A stretch of DNA of 64,000 nucleotides from NCBI GenBank assembly GCA_964019415.1, contig OZ025879.1:1207810-1271809 (forward strand). The letters are read 5' to 3'. Position 1 is the first letter of the stretch; every line of letters begins with the position of its first letter. A program made the translations under genes and the position numbers. This DNA comes from Ianthella basta (Eukaryota > Porifera > Demospongiae > Verongiida > Ianthellidae). Shown here piece after piece: positions 14,401-29,400 of the stretch. Below the pieces are notes generated by a model. It had not been told where the DNA came from. It was given only the letters and a program-made list of their open reading frames with translations, and made no database searches.

Positions 14401-17400
14401 ATGAGTGGGAAAAACATTTCTTCCTGTTGCTCCATGTCCTTCAATCCTCTTGCCACGACCTGATGACCTGGAAGCAATTCAAATGTAGAGCAATCTTCAG
14501 TTTTGACCAAAATGCACTTTGCACCTTGCAGAATGGGCACAATCGTTTCCAAAGAAGAATGTGCAAGATTCAAGTATTCATAGTGTGATTGAAACAACTT
14601 GTGAAGTTCTCTGACTGTGCGTGATCCATTCTTAAAGGAAAGCTCCTTGCAATCCTTGAGCAAATGTGTCAACTCAACAAGGTTTCTGGCCACTATTGTG
14701 GGATACAATTCAAGGCTCCACACACCCAACAGCTTCAGGGCAATATCAGGGGGTGGGGGGTTGAAGCATCTAGGCAAGACTGGGCGATAGAGACAGGCAA
14801 GTTGGTAATCGGAGTCTTTTACCTGAAGGACACTATCACGCAAGGTAGTCCACCCTTGATGTGGCAGTTGAAAATCAGGAAGAGCCTGTTGCAGGGTCCC
14901 GCATGGTTCAGGTTTATTCTCGCAAGGTACAAACCTGATTACAGCTGCATTACACAAGAACTGTGTGAAGGTTTCGGGTGGAGTTCCATATTGCCAAACT
15001 GTCATCTTTGATGCCAGGTCTTCTAGCAAGAGTTTGCACTTCTGAGCACTGTCTTCACTCTGCACGTCGTCTGCAGTAACTGTTGCAAACTGTAGCCAAT
15101 GTTGCTCAGAAACCACACTGCAAAGTTCCATTTTCGCATTGAAAAAATCCAGCCACTTACTGCTGTCCCATGGTTGAGGTGGGAAACTGTCCTCAGGAAG
15201 GAAAGCCCTGAGTAGGGCATTCCGTGGATTATACAACTGTTTCACGCACTTTGGTCCACTACATGTTTCAATGAAAGGTATTTCAGCAAGGATACGAAAG
15301 ATACTACGCCACTGAACACTTGTACGTCTACTAATGTCTACTTCTGCTGTTACAGTAGACAAATAGTAGAGTTTCTCTACATGGTGATTCAGTAACTTTG
15401 GAGTATCCACTGTGGGTATGTGCTTAAAATTAGGCACCAATTCATTTAGATACAACTCCAGTATTTCCTGTGCAGAAGAGGCCATACACACTCCGACTCT
15501 TTCCATGAATTGAGCACAGTATGTTGGGATGATCACAAATGCTGTGTTGGTAACACGACTTATCAGAGCCAATCCGTCGTGTGGTATGTTGCTCACATTA
15601 TACGCTGTCACGAAAGAGTTAATAGTACTGAGCTCACCACTGACTAGCTTGAACAGAGGTAGACTTTGCATCCAGCGAATATTGCTTGTGTTCTCTCTGA
15701 CTTCTTCACTTCCCTCCAAGAAGCGAAGCAGCTCCTGAACGTCCACATCTTCTGGTGTGATATTACTCTGCAGAATGTCATCTTTGTACACATTGAGCAA
15801 GTGGATGATGTCATCAGGGTTTTCAGCTTTAGCAAAGTAAGGTGAAAATCTCTTGCACACTTGCAAGTCAATCTGGTTTGTGATAATACAGCTAAAATCC
15901 ACAGTTGGGAGACAGAACATGTTGATCAGTGCCTTACTGGATGCCTGGAACATAATGTTCTTATGCTCAGAAAAGGGAAAGAGCTTGCCATCTGTTGTTG
16001 GTACCACAGAAAATGAGTTGAACAAATGCCTCCAACTCTCATGAACTGCACTGAAAAACTTCCAGAAGAGTGCTAATGTCTGTTTGAATTCATTGCCTTC
16101 TGGCAAATTGATAGTACCATTGCAAGGAATAGCCAAGTGCTGAGCAACAAACTGTGGGTACTGCTCCAGTGGTTTGATGATACCTAACTTCTGTAGAGCT
16201 GCAAAAATATCAGATTTCTCAGAGATGCTCTCATGTACAAACTCACCCTTGCATTGAGGAAGAAGATCAGCATATTGATCCTCAAACACTTCACACATCA
16301 TCTTCAGTTCATCATCTTGTGTCAACATTAATGGTACACTTTCAAATAGCTCCTTCCACTGGACTGGTTGTTCTAGGCTTACATCCTTCAAACAGTAGGC
16401 TAAAAGGGATGCTATTGCTTCAACAACGGCAGCCTTGTATGCTGCAAGTCTTGGGCAAAGGGTCCTCAGGTGGTCTCTCAAGACTGCTGGGGTTATTCTT
16501 CCTGCATATGTCACCTTTGGATTGTTCCTCAGTTTTTCAAGTCCAGTTTCAACATTGGATGCTAATTGCAGGGGTGCAGCTGTTAGCTTTAATCCCAGCT
16601 TCAACAAGGTACTGTGCTTAACCTTACAGCGCTCATGATAGAACCACCCTTTGGCAGGCCCATCTTTGCTGGTGAGGGCTAACCACTGGGCACATGCTTC
16701 TTGTTGATCCTGCAGTGCAAGAAGTACTTTGGCACCATGGTCAAGAAGGAGGCAGTAGAGGTGTTCTGCTAGAAGAAAATCATTTGGAAAGCCAGCAGTG
16801 CTACATTCAGGAAACAGCTTGTAGTACCAGTCTTGTACAAACTCTCCTCTCTCTGTCCTCACATCTCTGCAATACAACAATAGCTCTGCATAGGCTTTGC
16901 AGATCACATCATTGCAAATAGACTTATTCCAGTCCTTCAGTGGGTGTTCAGAGTCACTGAACTGTAGCTCCCGCCTTGAATCATTTAGCCAGAAGTGACC
17001 ATTCACATGAACTGGCAAACATGATGACTTAGGAAGTGGAAGATAACAGAATACCTTACCTTCCTGAAGGTGATGTGCAAGCACGTCAACACTGTGTGGT
17101 GACGTTGGCCCTTTGGCTGCAACTCCACCTAAGGGCAGAAAGCTGTGCTTACATCCAGTTGCTAAAAGGTTGGTATCCATATCTCTACCTCCAAAACATT
17201 TACTGATAATCCAAGAGCTGAAAATTGCAGTTGAGGTCTGCTTGGTAAGGCTTCCACTGGAAATCTGTCTAGTGCTCAGTTGTATAGGGGTAACTTCAGT
17301 GTGGGAGAGCTCTGTCTGGATGCCACCAATTTGAAGTTGATAGACAGTCTGCACAGTTTGAAGAGTGGATGATTGGTTTTCCTTCAACTTTCTCTTCTCT

Positions 17401-20400
17401 TCCTTTGCCCTCTGTGCGAAGTCACTGCACTTCTGTTGGTCTTGAGGTGATGCTTCAGCATGGCATGACCCAATGACAGTACACCTGCCTTCAGCTGAAA
17501 TCTCAAAAATGGAGATTCTTTTGACAGAGTTCAAAAATAGCAATGTATGGGCAGCTTCCTGTGAGAACTCTACCAGATTCTTCTGCAAATTGACAACAGT
17601 AGTTTTATTGCCCTCTCTAAGTCGAGTTGCAGGGTACTGTGAAGATTCTCTGGTCAAAGGCAGTCGAAAGAGAACATAGCCATCTTCCCACTTCTGTATT
17701 GAGCTCAGTTGTGCAAAGGAAGCAGGGTCTGCCTTCTGTAATTTCAGCAATGTTTCTTGTGAGTATGGTTCCATCTGATCCACCACAACAGTGTCCAGTT
17801 GACCCTGCTCCTTCGTTAGCTCCCACCTGCGACCAGGTGGACTTCTCAATGGAATAGGTGCATACGTGCGATTAGGGTCAAACACACAAAAGTGCTCTGG
17901 CTGTCCTCCTTCCTTGTGAGACACAAACATGGGGCAGTCAGTGACATGGTAGGCCACATTGAAGCCAATCCCAAACCTACCAATGGTCTCAGGAGTGTCC
18001 TGCTTTCCTCCTCGGCCAAGTTTTGTGATGCCCTTGATGTCCTCATCAGAAAATTTCTTGTCATTGAATATCATCAATGATGGCATCTCTTGTAGCTTTT
18101 TCCAGTTTCTGTCTTTGGAGAATAACCTCTCTGTTCCAAATTTTCTCTGGTCTAGAACAAAGGCTACTTCAGAGGCTCCTGCATCATCAGCATTCTGCAC
18201 AAACTCCTTGAAAATGGAAGTGTCAGCCTGGTACCCACGAAGGATTCCATTTAGTCTGTCACACAGATCTTCACATTGGCCATAATCAAGACCACCCATA
18301 AAGCTGTTGTCACTATAGCTCTCCAGAAGTGCCTCAAGTGGACTCTCTATGCCAAGTGAGGAAGCAACTGTCCATGAAATATTGGGGTGAAGATAGTAGC
18401 GCTTGGTGTCATCGCATTCAGAAAACGTGCGGAAAGTGTCGAGGGTCTCTAACCACTTCAAGTCCCGACTGTCTGCGTACATTAGACGAGAGCATGGCCT
18501 CATAACAGACTTGTCGTCAGGCAGATACAGCTGCTTTCTCATTTCTTCACTGTTGATGCCACTAAGCCTGGTGTTGGAGTCATCCTTGCTACCACTATCT
18601 TGGTCTTCATCATGCTCCTCCAAATGGTGTGACAGCCTAGTAGCTACACTGGTTGCAAAATGAATCATTTTCTCTTCTACAGGTGTTTCTTCAAAGTCAT
18701 TTGCAATTTGTCTCAACATGTCCACAAGTTGGCCATCTGATGCACGCTGTTTCACTCCAAGCTGATAAAAGAAGGAGAGACAACGTGTAGATACATCTTG
18801 TAGGTGAACAAGGTATGGAGAGCATTCAAAGGATTCCTCTAGGAACACATGATTAGCCAAATGAAAGCCATCTTTCCAAATGAAAGGCACACCATTCAAC
18901 TCTTGCTTAATCACAGCCAATGTCTGGATTTTCTGTTGCTCTATAGAACCAGTAGGAGGATTGAAAACTGGTACTTGTAATGAAAGGTTGGAATAAATGC
19001 TCTGTGTCACACATGATACTGTCTCCCTCTCCTTTGCTAGCATTGACTGGTTTCCATTCTCCTTCCACCACTCAATGATACATTTGAGCTGAAGAAGCAC
19101 TTCCTGCACACTAGGGTTGTGGCGAAAGAGTAAAACTTTATCCAGAAGGTCCACAAAGTTTGATCCTTGAAGCAGAGTGTTATTCAATAGCCTACTGATT
19201 GCAAATACCAAGTACTTACATTTCGGAAGATACAGGTCCTTAGAACGGGCAAATGTCCCTGTATCTCCAACCCAGCAAATGGATGTGTCAGCTGGTCTTC
19301 CCATCACTGGTAGAAAGTGAATTGTAGACAGTTCCTTAGCCAGTGCCACATCTTCAGGAGACATTTCAGTGTGTTCTTCATCTTTCTGCATTAATACGTA
19401 ATGATAGTGGCATGACACAAGGTAGGCTACTAGATCAGAACTTCTCTTGCTTGCTCTTACAAAACCCTCAGCTTCCAATAACTGCCGAACAGTTGTGGCT
19501 CTGTTAGAAACATCATTACTTCTCAATTTGTGAACTGCTGCTCCCAATGTGCCAAGAACAGATGAGAATGCCTCATACTCAGCAGCTGGAAAGCGACCTT
19601 CAGATTCATCAAACAGATTTGCCAAAAGGGGATCACTTTGTGTCACTAGGATACATGGCTTGCACAGGTCATAATGGGGTTTGGATGGGATGCAGTGGGT
19701 GTCACTGAGGATGTCCTTCAGCCAACCATAACTCACAGACAGCAAATTGAAGTTCTCCAATATGAACATCATCAACTGGTCTCTGATGTCTGGTGGGACC
19801 TGAAGGATCACATTTAGGAAGTGAGTCTTGCAGAACTCCTCAAAGTCCACTCTCCTGAGATGCTTTCCCAGTCTAAGTGGTACTTGTGCAATAGGCACAT
19901 TTTGTTGCACAAGAAGAGCAAACACCACATCATACTGCTTAGTAAAAGGGTTTTGTGTGAATTGACTTCCCAATACTACTACTTCTGATGGCCTCAGCCA
20001 ACAACCACTGTTACAAGCCGACCACATCAAGGGTGCTGGGTGATTTGATATCCTTTTCTCAAATTCTTCAGCAAGATATGGTCTCACACTATCAGGTTTA
20101 GCTGCTGTTGAATATTTTAAGGGGAAGTGACTGTAATAGGCCAAAAGAAACCTTTCCATGGCTGTATGGCTCTCAACTGGTGCTTTCTCAGTAAGGGCAA
20201 CTAAGAGTGTGAACACAGCCTCAACCAATGCATCCTTTATCAGCATCACATTCCAGGTGTCATGGCTGGAGCCTTGAACACCTTTCAACAAACGTCTGTC
20301 TTTGGAGACATCAAAAAAGGCATTAACAACAAAGTTCAGGCTTGTCTCAATAGGCAAAGGTAGGAAGCAAGACACTGTACCCTTGGTGCTGCCAATGGCA

Positions 20401-23400
20401 AATGATTTTCCTTCCTTCCTGACCCTCACGGCTACCTCAGCAACAGGGACTAGGCCTTGAGACCTACCATCTTGACTGTTTGCATGTTGAAGACTGGGTC
20501 CTCTCCCCATTGCAGAAGACACTTCCCACATTGTCTCTTGTGGTTGCTGCTTACCATTCCCCTCTGAGGTGACAATCTTCATCTTCTGTGAGCAAGGTCT
20601 CACACCGCTGAACTGCTCTCTGGGAATCTTGAACTGTCTTTGGAAGGCTCCTCCATCAGGGTTTGATCTAGTGACTTGAAACACCTTCTGCATCTTGTCA
20701 AGACTGTCTTGTCTTCTGCACTCATACAGTTCCACCTTGTTCACATTCTGGAGGAACAACAGCAATGTGTCAGCACTTTGGAACAAGGACTTCGTAAGGG
20801 AATACACTGTTTTTGATCCTTCAGTGAACACTTCAGATGAGATGTCACTGACAATCCCCTGTTGACGGAATGGGAATCTGAAGAGTGTTCCATTGAACCC
20901 ATTCTGGTCAGTGCCAAACACATTACAACCAAAAACAGCCTGGTAGGGAGCAAGCTGGTCAGAGAAGTAATTCTTCAGTCCTTCTCTCTGCTTCACAAAG
21001 TCAATCTGCATGCCCGGCTTGTTAGGTTGCACACGCTCCCCTAGGTACTCCAGGTGTGGGTCAAATACCTGCAGCCATCTTCGTGTGATAAAGCTGGGGA
21101 CATCAGTGAGGTGGTACATTGCACAGAAACCAACTCCAAATCGGCCAATCTTGGTGTGGTCTTGCTGTTTTGTGGCACCTGCCACTTTGCAGATGTTCTG
21201 CAAGTCTTCATCAGAGAAAGTCTCATTATTGTAGGCATACAGAGCAGGTCCTTGCCACTTGGCCATACCCTTTGTGAACAGTTTCTCTGTGCTGTGTGTT
21301 CTCCAGTCAATCAGGAACTTCATTTCTGTGGCTCCTGCATCATCTGCATTTTGAATCAACTCCTTGAAAACATCAATACTGTCTCCATAGTCCTCGACCA
21401 ACCCCTTGATCCGTTGTGTGATTGACTCATAGGGTCCAGTGCACTCATAATATATGCCAAGTGGTTGTGAGGGAGCAGCACGAATACTCAAAGACATTAC
21501 TCCAAAGAAACGGGCAACATCAGAAGTGATTCTGGGATGAATGAAGTTCACTCCTTGTTCTGATTCAGGCATGTCCAGGTAGTGGTCATGGTATGTAAGG
21601 TCTTCTGGTCTGTGCAACATGTAGCTCTTGCTTGGAAGGTACATGTCCTCAACATAGTCCACTTCTTCATTCTCTGTCAAGATGTTGGCAACATTCAAAA
21701 CAATTTCTAAATCTACAGCATTCACCTGATCTACTGACGTTTTGATCTCTCTGACCACCTGTACACCATCTTGAACTGTGAACTGGTCCTTCACCCCACT
21801 GTCATGCCACATGCTCTTGTACGTCTGCAAACAAGACAAGTCCTGTGCAGAGTATCTGTAGGGTGCAAGGGAGCAGCCTTCCAACGGCCTAAGGGCCACT
21901 TTGCACTTCTCAACAAACACGCATTGTTCACTGTTCCAGACACAAGGACGAGTCCATTGGTAAAAGCACCTTGAGTCATTACTGCTCAAGAATTCATAAA
22001 TGTACTCAACCATGCCATCCACTGAGATGTGTCCTCCACTAGCACTAGCACAGCCAGTCCAGCTGTCGTTTAGTCTACTCTTGGCTTGGGCTGCCAATAC
22101 ACTTGCAGGGAGATTTATAATGTTGATGAAATGCTGGATCACGTGATGGGCACAGACTGACCGAAAGTAGACAATACCACCAACCTGCTCAAGCTTCCTC
22201 ACACTATCTATGTATGAGCTGTCAAGGATGGGGCACACAGATCCAACCAAACTTGCCAAATGGAACAAGTTGCTGCTTGCACATAACTCAGAGGGAAACG
22301 CCACCTGTGCTGCTCCACTTTCAGCCCAGCGCAACTGTTCAGGGTAGCCGCTGGGGCGTGACGGCTGGAAGAAGAGGAATCGTTGTTTCTGAACACATTG
22401 CAGCAGGTACTGACACTGTGCATGATTGGCCACAGTCTGAAGGATGAGCCTTGAGCGCTGCCTTGCATCATTCTCCATCCCACGTGAAAGAAGAAATTGG
22501 ACTGACTGTGATCTGTCTTGCAGAAACGTTCCAAACGTATCATCACTCTGTGTGACAGTGTGCCATGTTCTCACGCCAAACTGCCTTAGCTTGTGAAAGA
22601 CTGGCTCAAATTCATTAGTTGGAGATTTTGCTTCACAACTGTGGAAGAACTCTTGCAGTTTGCTGTCTTGGGGATCATACAGTGCATCCACTCTACACAG
22701 TGTGTTGTTGCTAGCTGGAATGCATGCATTACACCTGATAAACTGCTCTAATTCTCCATTTTGCTGTGGCTGAGACATTTCAACGATCCACATTAGAATC
22801 TGGTTCCTCATTTCAGTGTTAGATTGTGTGACAGCATGGTTGAAGATATGCTGCTGCACAAGAGCTCCAAGGGAAAGTGGTGGCCTTTGAAGGACTGCTT
22901 GACATAACTTCTGATCAGCTGCACTGCATACCTGGAGCATATGAGATGGAAATATCAGATTACTGGGAAAGGAAATAGTATTAACTGGAAAGACGACTTG
23001 GCTGGAGTAGTTTAGTGGCACAAAAGTGATACTTTGGTTTCCAACTCCAATCTCATACATTGCCAGAGACTGTAGAAATCCAATCTGCTGCCCATTCAGT
23101 GAACCCTTCAATGAGGATACAGCCTCTGCAAGGTAGTTCCGTAGGCATCTTTTCTGTGCACTGTCAAGATTAACAACTGTTCTTGCTACATTAGGTATCA
23201 ACTGCAGTGCAGAAAAGAGTGTACTGGAGGACAGTACTGGAAGGTACTGGTTGAGTTGCTCACCAAAAGGTGCATACAAGTGGGAGTCGTTCACTAGAGT
23301 GCAGCCAAGAGACTCAGCAATGCTTTGCACTGGTTCAGACTTGGCTGATGTCTTCCTCAACACTGTACTTCCAGAGCTTTTCAAGGGATATAAAGTGACT

Positions 23401-26400
23401 GACCCTTTGTTGCGTATAGCATCAGGTCCATACACTGCAATGAGTGGTAGCCCTGCTACATCACGCAGCTTCCCATTGTCAGCAATGTATCGCCACACAC
23501 AGGACAACCAGGAGGCAGGAGGTTGGTTGTACTGACTGGGGCTCCAGGTGATACAGGAGGCATTGGGATTGTGACACCAGGTTTGAATAGCAGCCCTCAG
23601 GAGGTTAGGGCAAATCACATCTGCAGTAGCTAGTTGCAGCTGAAACTGATTTGAATGAGCCAACCGGAGGAAGTGAGCTTGAAGGTCAGAAGGGAGGCTA
23701 CTTGAAACTATCTGGCCCTCCAGACCATGCAAGACTTGACTGGCAAGCATGTCACCCTTTGGGAGCACATAGAATGTCTGACTGGAAAATATGCCCACTC
23801 TCCCTGCCTGCTGCAAGGATACTAGGGGAAGTCCCTGCAAGTTCTTTGTCCCATTAGCAAATACATAGTGAAGAGCTTCTTCAAGAAGGCTTTCTTTTTC
23901 TTGAAGAATTCTCATGGCAGTTTTGGCATCTCTTCTGAGATAGTCCCTTGCAACATCTGGAGTGATTAACTTACAGCCCAGAGTGGTGCAACTTTCCTGA
24001 ATATTTCTGGGGAGACACACAATGGGGCAATTCAACTGAAGAAGAAGGTCCATTATAGAAGTGGGCACTGACGCATCCAGTGGGACAAAGTAGGCATTAG
24101 GTGGCTTGACCCACATGCCATTGTTGGCTGCAGTCCAAAGAACAGGCAAATGAGACAGAAGAGGTTGAACTCTGTGGATGAGATGCTTCCACACTTCCTC
24201 CCTTACCTCACTCATTACTGGGAGGAGTGCATATTGGTCAGCACTCTTCTGGAGCGCAGTGTAACCATAGGGAAATTCCTGATATGATGTCATCATGCAC
24301 CTTGCTGTCATGAGGATGGCATATGAAGGAGCAATGAGGTGTTCTACAAGGTGCTTGTTCCAGTTGGCTTCATCACTGTTGTCATCTGCATCTGGCCAAC
24401 GCACTCTCCTGCGGTTGTCTGAGAGAGTGAAGTAGCCATGGATGTGAACTGGAAGGCCAGTGGAAGTGGTTGCCGACATGGGCAAGAAGCAGAAAGCAAA
24501 TCCACTGTTGCTCAGTGTTGAGGGAGGATCAGTCCAACCAATGGAACTACGGTAGCGTGAAACTGCACGGCTTACCTGGTTCTCAACTGAAGCACAATTT
24601 ACCTGCAAGCATGCTTCATTCTGCAGACGGAAGTCTCCTACAGCAATGGCAGGAGAAATTGGAGCTGCCAGACCTACCCAGGGGATCACCTTCAGCTTAG
24701 ATGCCAGTTTTATCACTTGATGATCCTTGACTCCAATTGTACTGCACATCAACCAGGAGGAAGTGCCTACTGTTCCAACTTTCTCAGCAAGTTGACCTTC
24801 CACAGTGACTGTGCACTTGTTGAGGTAGGTGTCTGCATAGCCTTGGTTCTGACTGAAAGTAGTGCATGCAGATTTATACCATGCCCTGCTGCCTTGCACT
24901 TCATCACCATTGACTGTGATCTGCAGCAGTGGTTGACCAAGTGCACATGGGTTGCAATCATAAAGCTCCACATCAGTGACATGGTTAAGAAAGAGAAGCA
25001 CTCGATGTGCTTCTTGAGCAAGGGAGTCATAGAGCACACGCAAAGCTTCTTGACGAGTGTAAGTACGATCAGACATTTCTGAGCGAAACTCCATATTGCG
25101 AAATGGAAAACGAAACAGTGTTCCAATGTATCGAGTGCTAGATGTGCAGTTGTAGCCTAGGACACCATCAAATGCAGCCACTTGACCAGGGTAGTGACGG
25201 AATTCTTTCATTGTGAACCGTTTTCCTGTAACTCTAGCACCTCTGGAATCACGATGGTCAAGTATGGTCTCATGAGGATCCATCAAGCCAACATGGTTAC
25301 CACTGGCTATCATCGGCAAATCTACAATGCAAACATAGTATTACAGACAAATTGAAACAATGCGTACATACGTATAGACATTGACATCTATATAAATGCA
25401 GAAGCAATACAGTTGAAACTTCTTAATACGAACTCACTCAACATTATGGTGTTCCCATATACCAACACCAACAGTATTACCACATATGTCAGTATCAAGC
25501 TGGACTAGAATGGAGGCCGGGGCTCGTGAATAGAAGCTGGGGCAGCTATTCTTTAATAGAGGGGCTGGGTCTGAATTGATGTTGGATCTGAAATCCACAC
25601 ACTGGACATCTCTTGAACATCTGAGGTGTGGGCTGGAGGCATGACCCAATTGTAGCATCACCCATGGTGACTAGTTTGAGATTGTCAAGATTGGCCATCT
25701 TTTTGAAGTTCAGTATCAAATGCAGCCAACCAGAGACTGTGGAGAACTATGTACCTATAAAGGGTGATAGGGGTTACTTACCTTCACAGCCATACCACTC
25801 ACAATTACAGCTTCCATGTGACTTCTGATTGATGGCCCCTTGAGCCCTCACTTGCATTTTCTACAATATACTTCATATGATTCTTAATACTTGTGAAGTG
25901 TATTAATACAACAACGAGCAGATCTATTAAGGCTGCAGTGGCTTTACAAAAGGAGTAGCCAGAATTCAACTTGTGGTAGCCAGAATTCAACTTGTGGTAG
26001 TAGGTATAAGCCCACCAAAAGGCAGGTGCTCATCTTACCCAAGTATCAGCTGCAAATGAACAAGCGCTGTTACCTGTGTATTAGGAATCATGCTATGTGT
26101 CTAGCATGATTCATCAAGAGAAGACATGGATATGATTGGCAGTACACTCACAGACAAAGCTGCATGTTGTCTTCCGTACCATGCAGTAAACTGGGTCACA
26201 CTGACTTGGAACAATGAATGTTGTGTTCAAGAGAAGCACAACAAGATATGCTGTGCCAGTCTCTTCTCTATGCTTGGATAGGAGCCTAATTTGCTATGGA
26301 ACAGCTTATGTGAGCTGCTTATATCTGTTAATTCACTGAGAGTTGTGAGATATCTCTTTTACATTGTATGCAGGAATCATAAATGAAAGACAACGTTCGG

Positions 26401-29400
26401 AACTACACATGGTAAGGAAAGAAGGGGGAAGGAGAAAATGGCAGTGAACCCGACCAGCACCGGCAACCTTTAGCCAACCCTTTAGCAGCCGGGTCACTGG
26501 TCACCGCCAACAGCCACCGATCCATTCCCTCCTTAAATACCAATGTGGGCGGGCTCTATCCAGAGCCTCCTTTGAAACTCCCCCACCGGGCACTGACTAA
26601 TCAGTAATGCTCGGAAATGCTAATTTAAGATGGTCTATGTACCTTGGTGACACGAATGAAAGCCTTCCTTCCTTTTCCCTTCCCTCTTTCTTACCTTACC
26701 ATGTGTAGTTCTAAACGTTGTCTTTCATTTGTGTCACCATGGCACATAGACCATCTTAAAATAAGGAATCATAAATGAGTGGAATTTGCTCTGACGTACA
26801 ATTTGACAGTCGCATCAGAACATGCAGTCACCATGATGACAAAGGATGCTGCTATTTCGTGTTGAGTCCATCACTATTCCATACTGATGTTGATACAATA
26901 ATAATAATATCATTATACTTACACATGTATAAGCTCCATTTAAATTACTTACAATAAACACAGGCCCTATACACATAAGCATACCTGTGAGATGATGAAC
27001 AGACTGGAAGCCAAGTCCAAACCGGCCAACTTTCAGCAGCTCCTCCTCCTTCTGGCTCTGGTGCAACTTGCCAATGTTCTTCCAGTCAACCTCACTGAAG
27101 ACACTGTTGTTCCAGGCGAGCAGGGCTGGGCCCTGAAAGGGAGCGAGGGATGGCTTCCACAGCCCACCAGGGTCGCGAGGGTGTTGGCGGGAGTCAATGA
27201 TGAATTTGACCTGGCTGGCTCCAGCATCGTCGGCATTCTGAATGAGCTCCTGTGAGAGAGAAAAGAATGGAGTCGGCTCTGCAATGTTGCAGTGCGTTCA
27301 TGGAAAGAATTCTTTATTCCCTTGTCAGTGTAACGTACTTTCAGAATCTGTCCACCATCAGTGTACTGCTGGAGTAGGTTCTTAATAAAATCTGTCAGTG
27401 GAGCTCGTCTTGTGCCAAAAGCATCATCAGTCATTTCTGCAGTGATAGGATGAGTGACACAGAGGAGGAATACATGGTGCGGGAAGCTTGTGTTGTACAT
27501 TCCGAACATTATTTAAGTGGTGTTCTGTACTGTAACATTACAATAAAATAGGAGGGTCTGCTATAGCATGCATAGTGCAGCTGCCATTCATGTCAGAGTA
27601 GAAGAAGGTGGGGACACCAACAGTGCAGGTTGAGCATTTGCTGACCACCTAACGATATAGGTAACATACTCAGTTCTGGTATACCTTTCTCTTCTTCTTC
27701 ATGTGCATTCCTCAATTCTTGTTCAGTGCTTTCTGCCATTTTGTTTCCAAGAGTAGCCTGTACATTTAAAAGAATGAAATTCTCAGTTGTAGGCCAAATG
27801 TGTATGACTGACACATACACAGTGTTGTTTCATACAGTTGTCTAGTCTAGCTGCTATAGACTCTACTTTTCTTCTGCCTCATGCAAAATGATAAAGTAGG
27901 GACCAGCACCTAGACCGGCTGTTGACCTGTTCCCACAAATATCCAATATACTTGTTACCATGGTAATCATGAGCTGAGAAATGTCATATCACCTAAGAGC
28001 CTAAGGCTGGTAGTTTGACCTGTGCGATATTATCAATATCGCACAGGTCAAATTCTCATATCGCACAGGTCAACGGAGAGAGCACCAGCTGTCAATAAAA
28101 GATAGCTGCTATGTAAACGAGATCTAGACTTAACAGAGTCTTTGATGACCATCATCAAAGAAAGCTGAAGCTGCCCATGAAGACATGCAATACATGTCAT
28201 CGAGCAATAGAGAATAGGTGAACATAGAAAGGGCATCAAGCAGATGCATCAAAACAAGGACTAATGAGTATACACATGCTTGGAATACTGCAGACTCATA
28301 GGCCGTCCGCTATTCAATAGGGCCTCGCACTGCACGGACAGTCTGGGATCAAGCCTTGAAGGACAAAATTAATGCAAACCTAGGAAAACTGAGACCCTGT
28401 ACCATTCCTGTGCTTCAAGTAACGGAACGACAAGTCTTGTGCAGCCGTTCCTGAATCTCTGCACACCTAGTGGGGCTGAAAACCTTCTCTATATATTTGC
28501 TGCAAAACAATGACCTGCAATGAGTTGTTTGTAATCTTCCATGAGCCTTCCTTCAGTCGGCATGAGCTGCATGCACGGTACCATTATCTTCCCCATGGCA
28601 GCTTGTCGGTATATCAGAGCAGGAACGCTGGAACTCTCGTCGAAGAGGCCACACAGTGGCACAACACAAGCAAAGAAAGTTGACGCTAAAGAACTCCAGC
28701 CGTGTATTCTTGCCAATGGAGGAAGAGCGCTTATTTAAGTGACATGCAGGGCATATAGACCTCTTAGTGTGCGATACGATGCATATACAGCACTTGCCCT
28801 CAGGTGCAAAGTCGGGGCTCAAGCTGTATATGCATCGTATCGCACACCAAGTGGTCCATAACTATTACTTGTTACATGAGGAAGCCATACATCAAAGCAA
28901 GCTGCAGTGTGCTAATTTTGGATAATGCCACTGTTTACGTTTTCACACCTCATAACACACTGTGTCGAATGGGGCTCATATTTGCTAACCCATACAGTTC
29001 CTAGCCTTAAACGTACATTTTGTTTACTGCTTTAGCAAAATGCCTCTGATATTCATCACCTTGCAGGGCCGTAGCACCAAGATATAAACCGGTCAAGCCA
29101 TAGATGATGTGACGCAAACTAGGGGGGCTGGGGCATGCCCCCCCAGGAAACTTTTTGAAATTTAGATGTTCTGTGAGTACTTTTGGAGCAATTCTAGGCC
29201 CATCAACACTTCAATGAGTATGATAAAATGTAACATAGACCAACAGGCACTTACAGCAGGAAAGGCGATCAAGTGCCATGTAACAGGTAATACAATGCAC
29301 TGAAATAAGAAGAATGCGCATTAAAATTTGAAATCTAGTGGTTTTTTGGCTTTCTCTCTGATGCTAGGCAGCACAAATCTCTCCTACCCTTGAATAGAAG

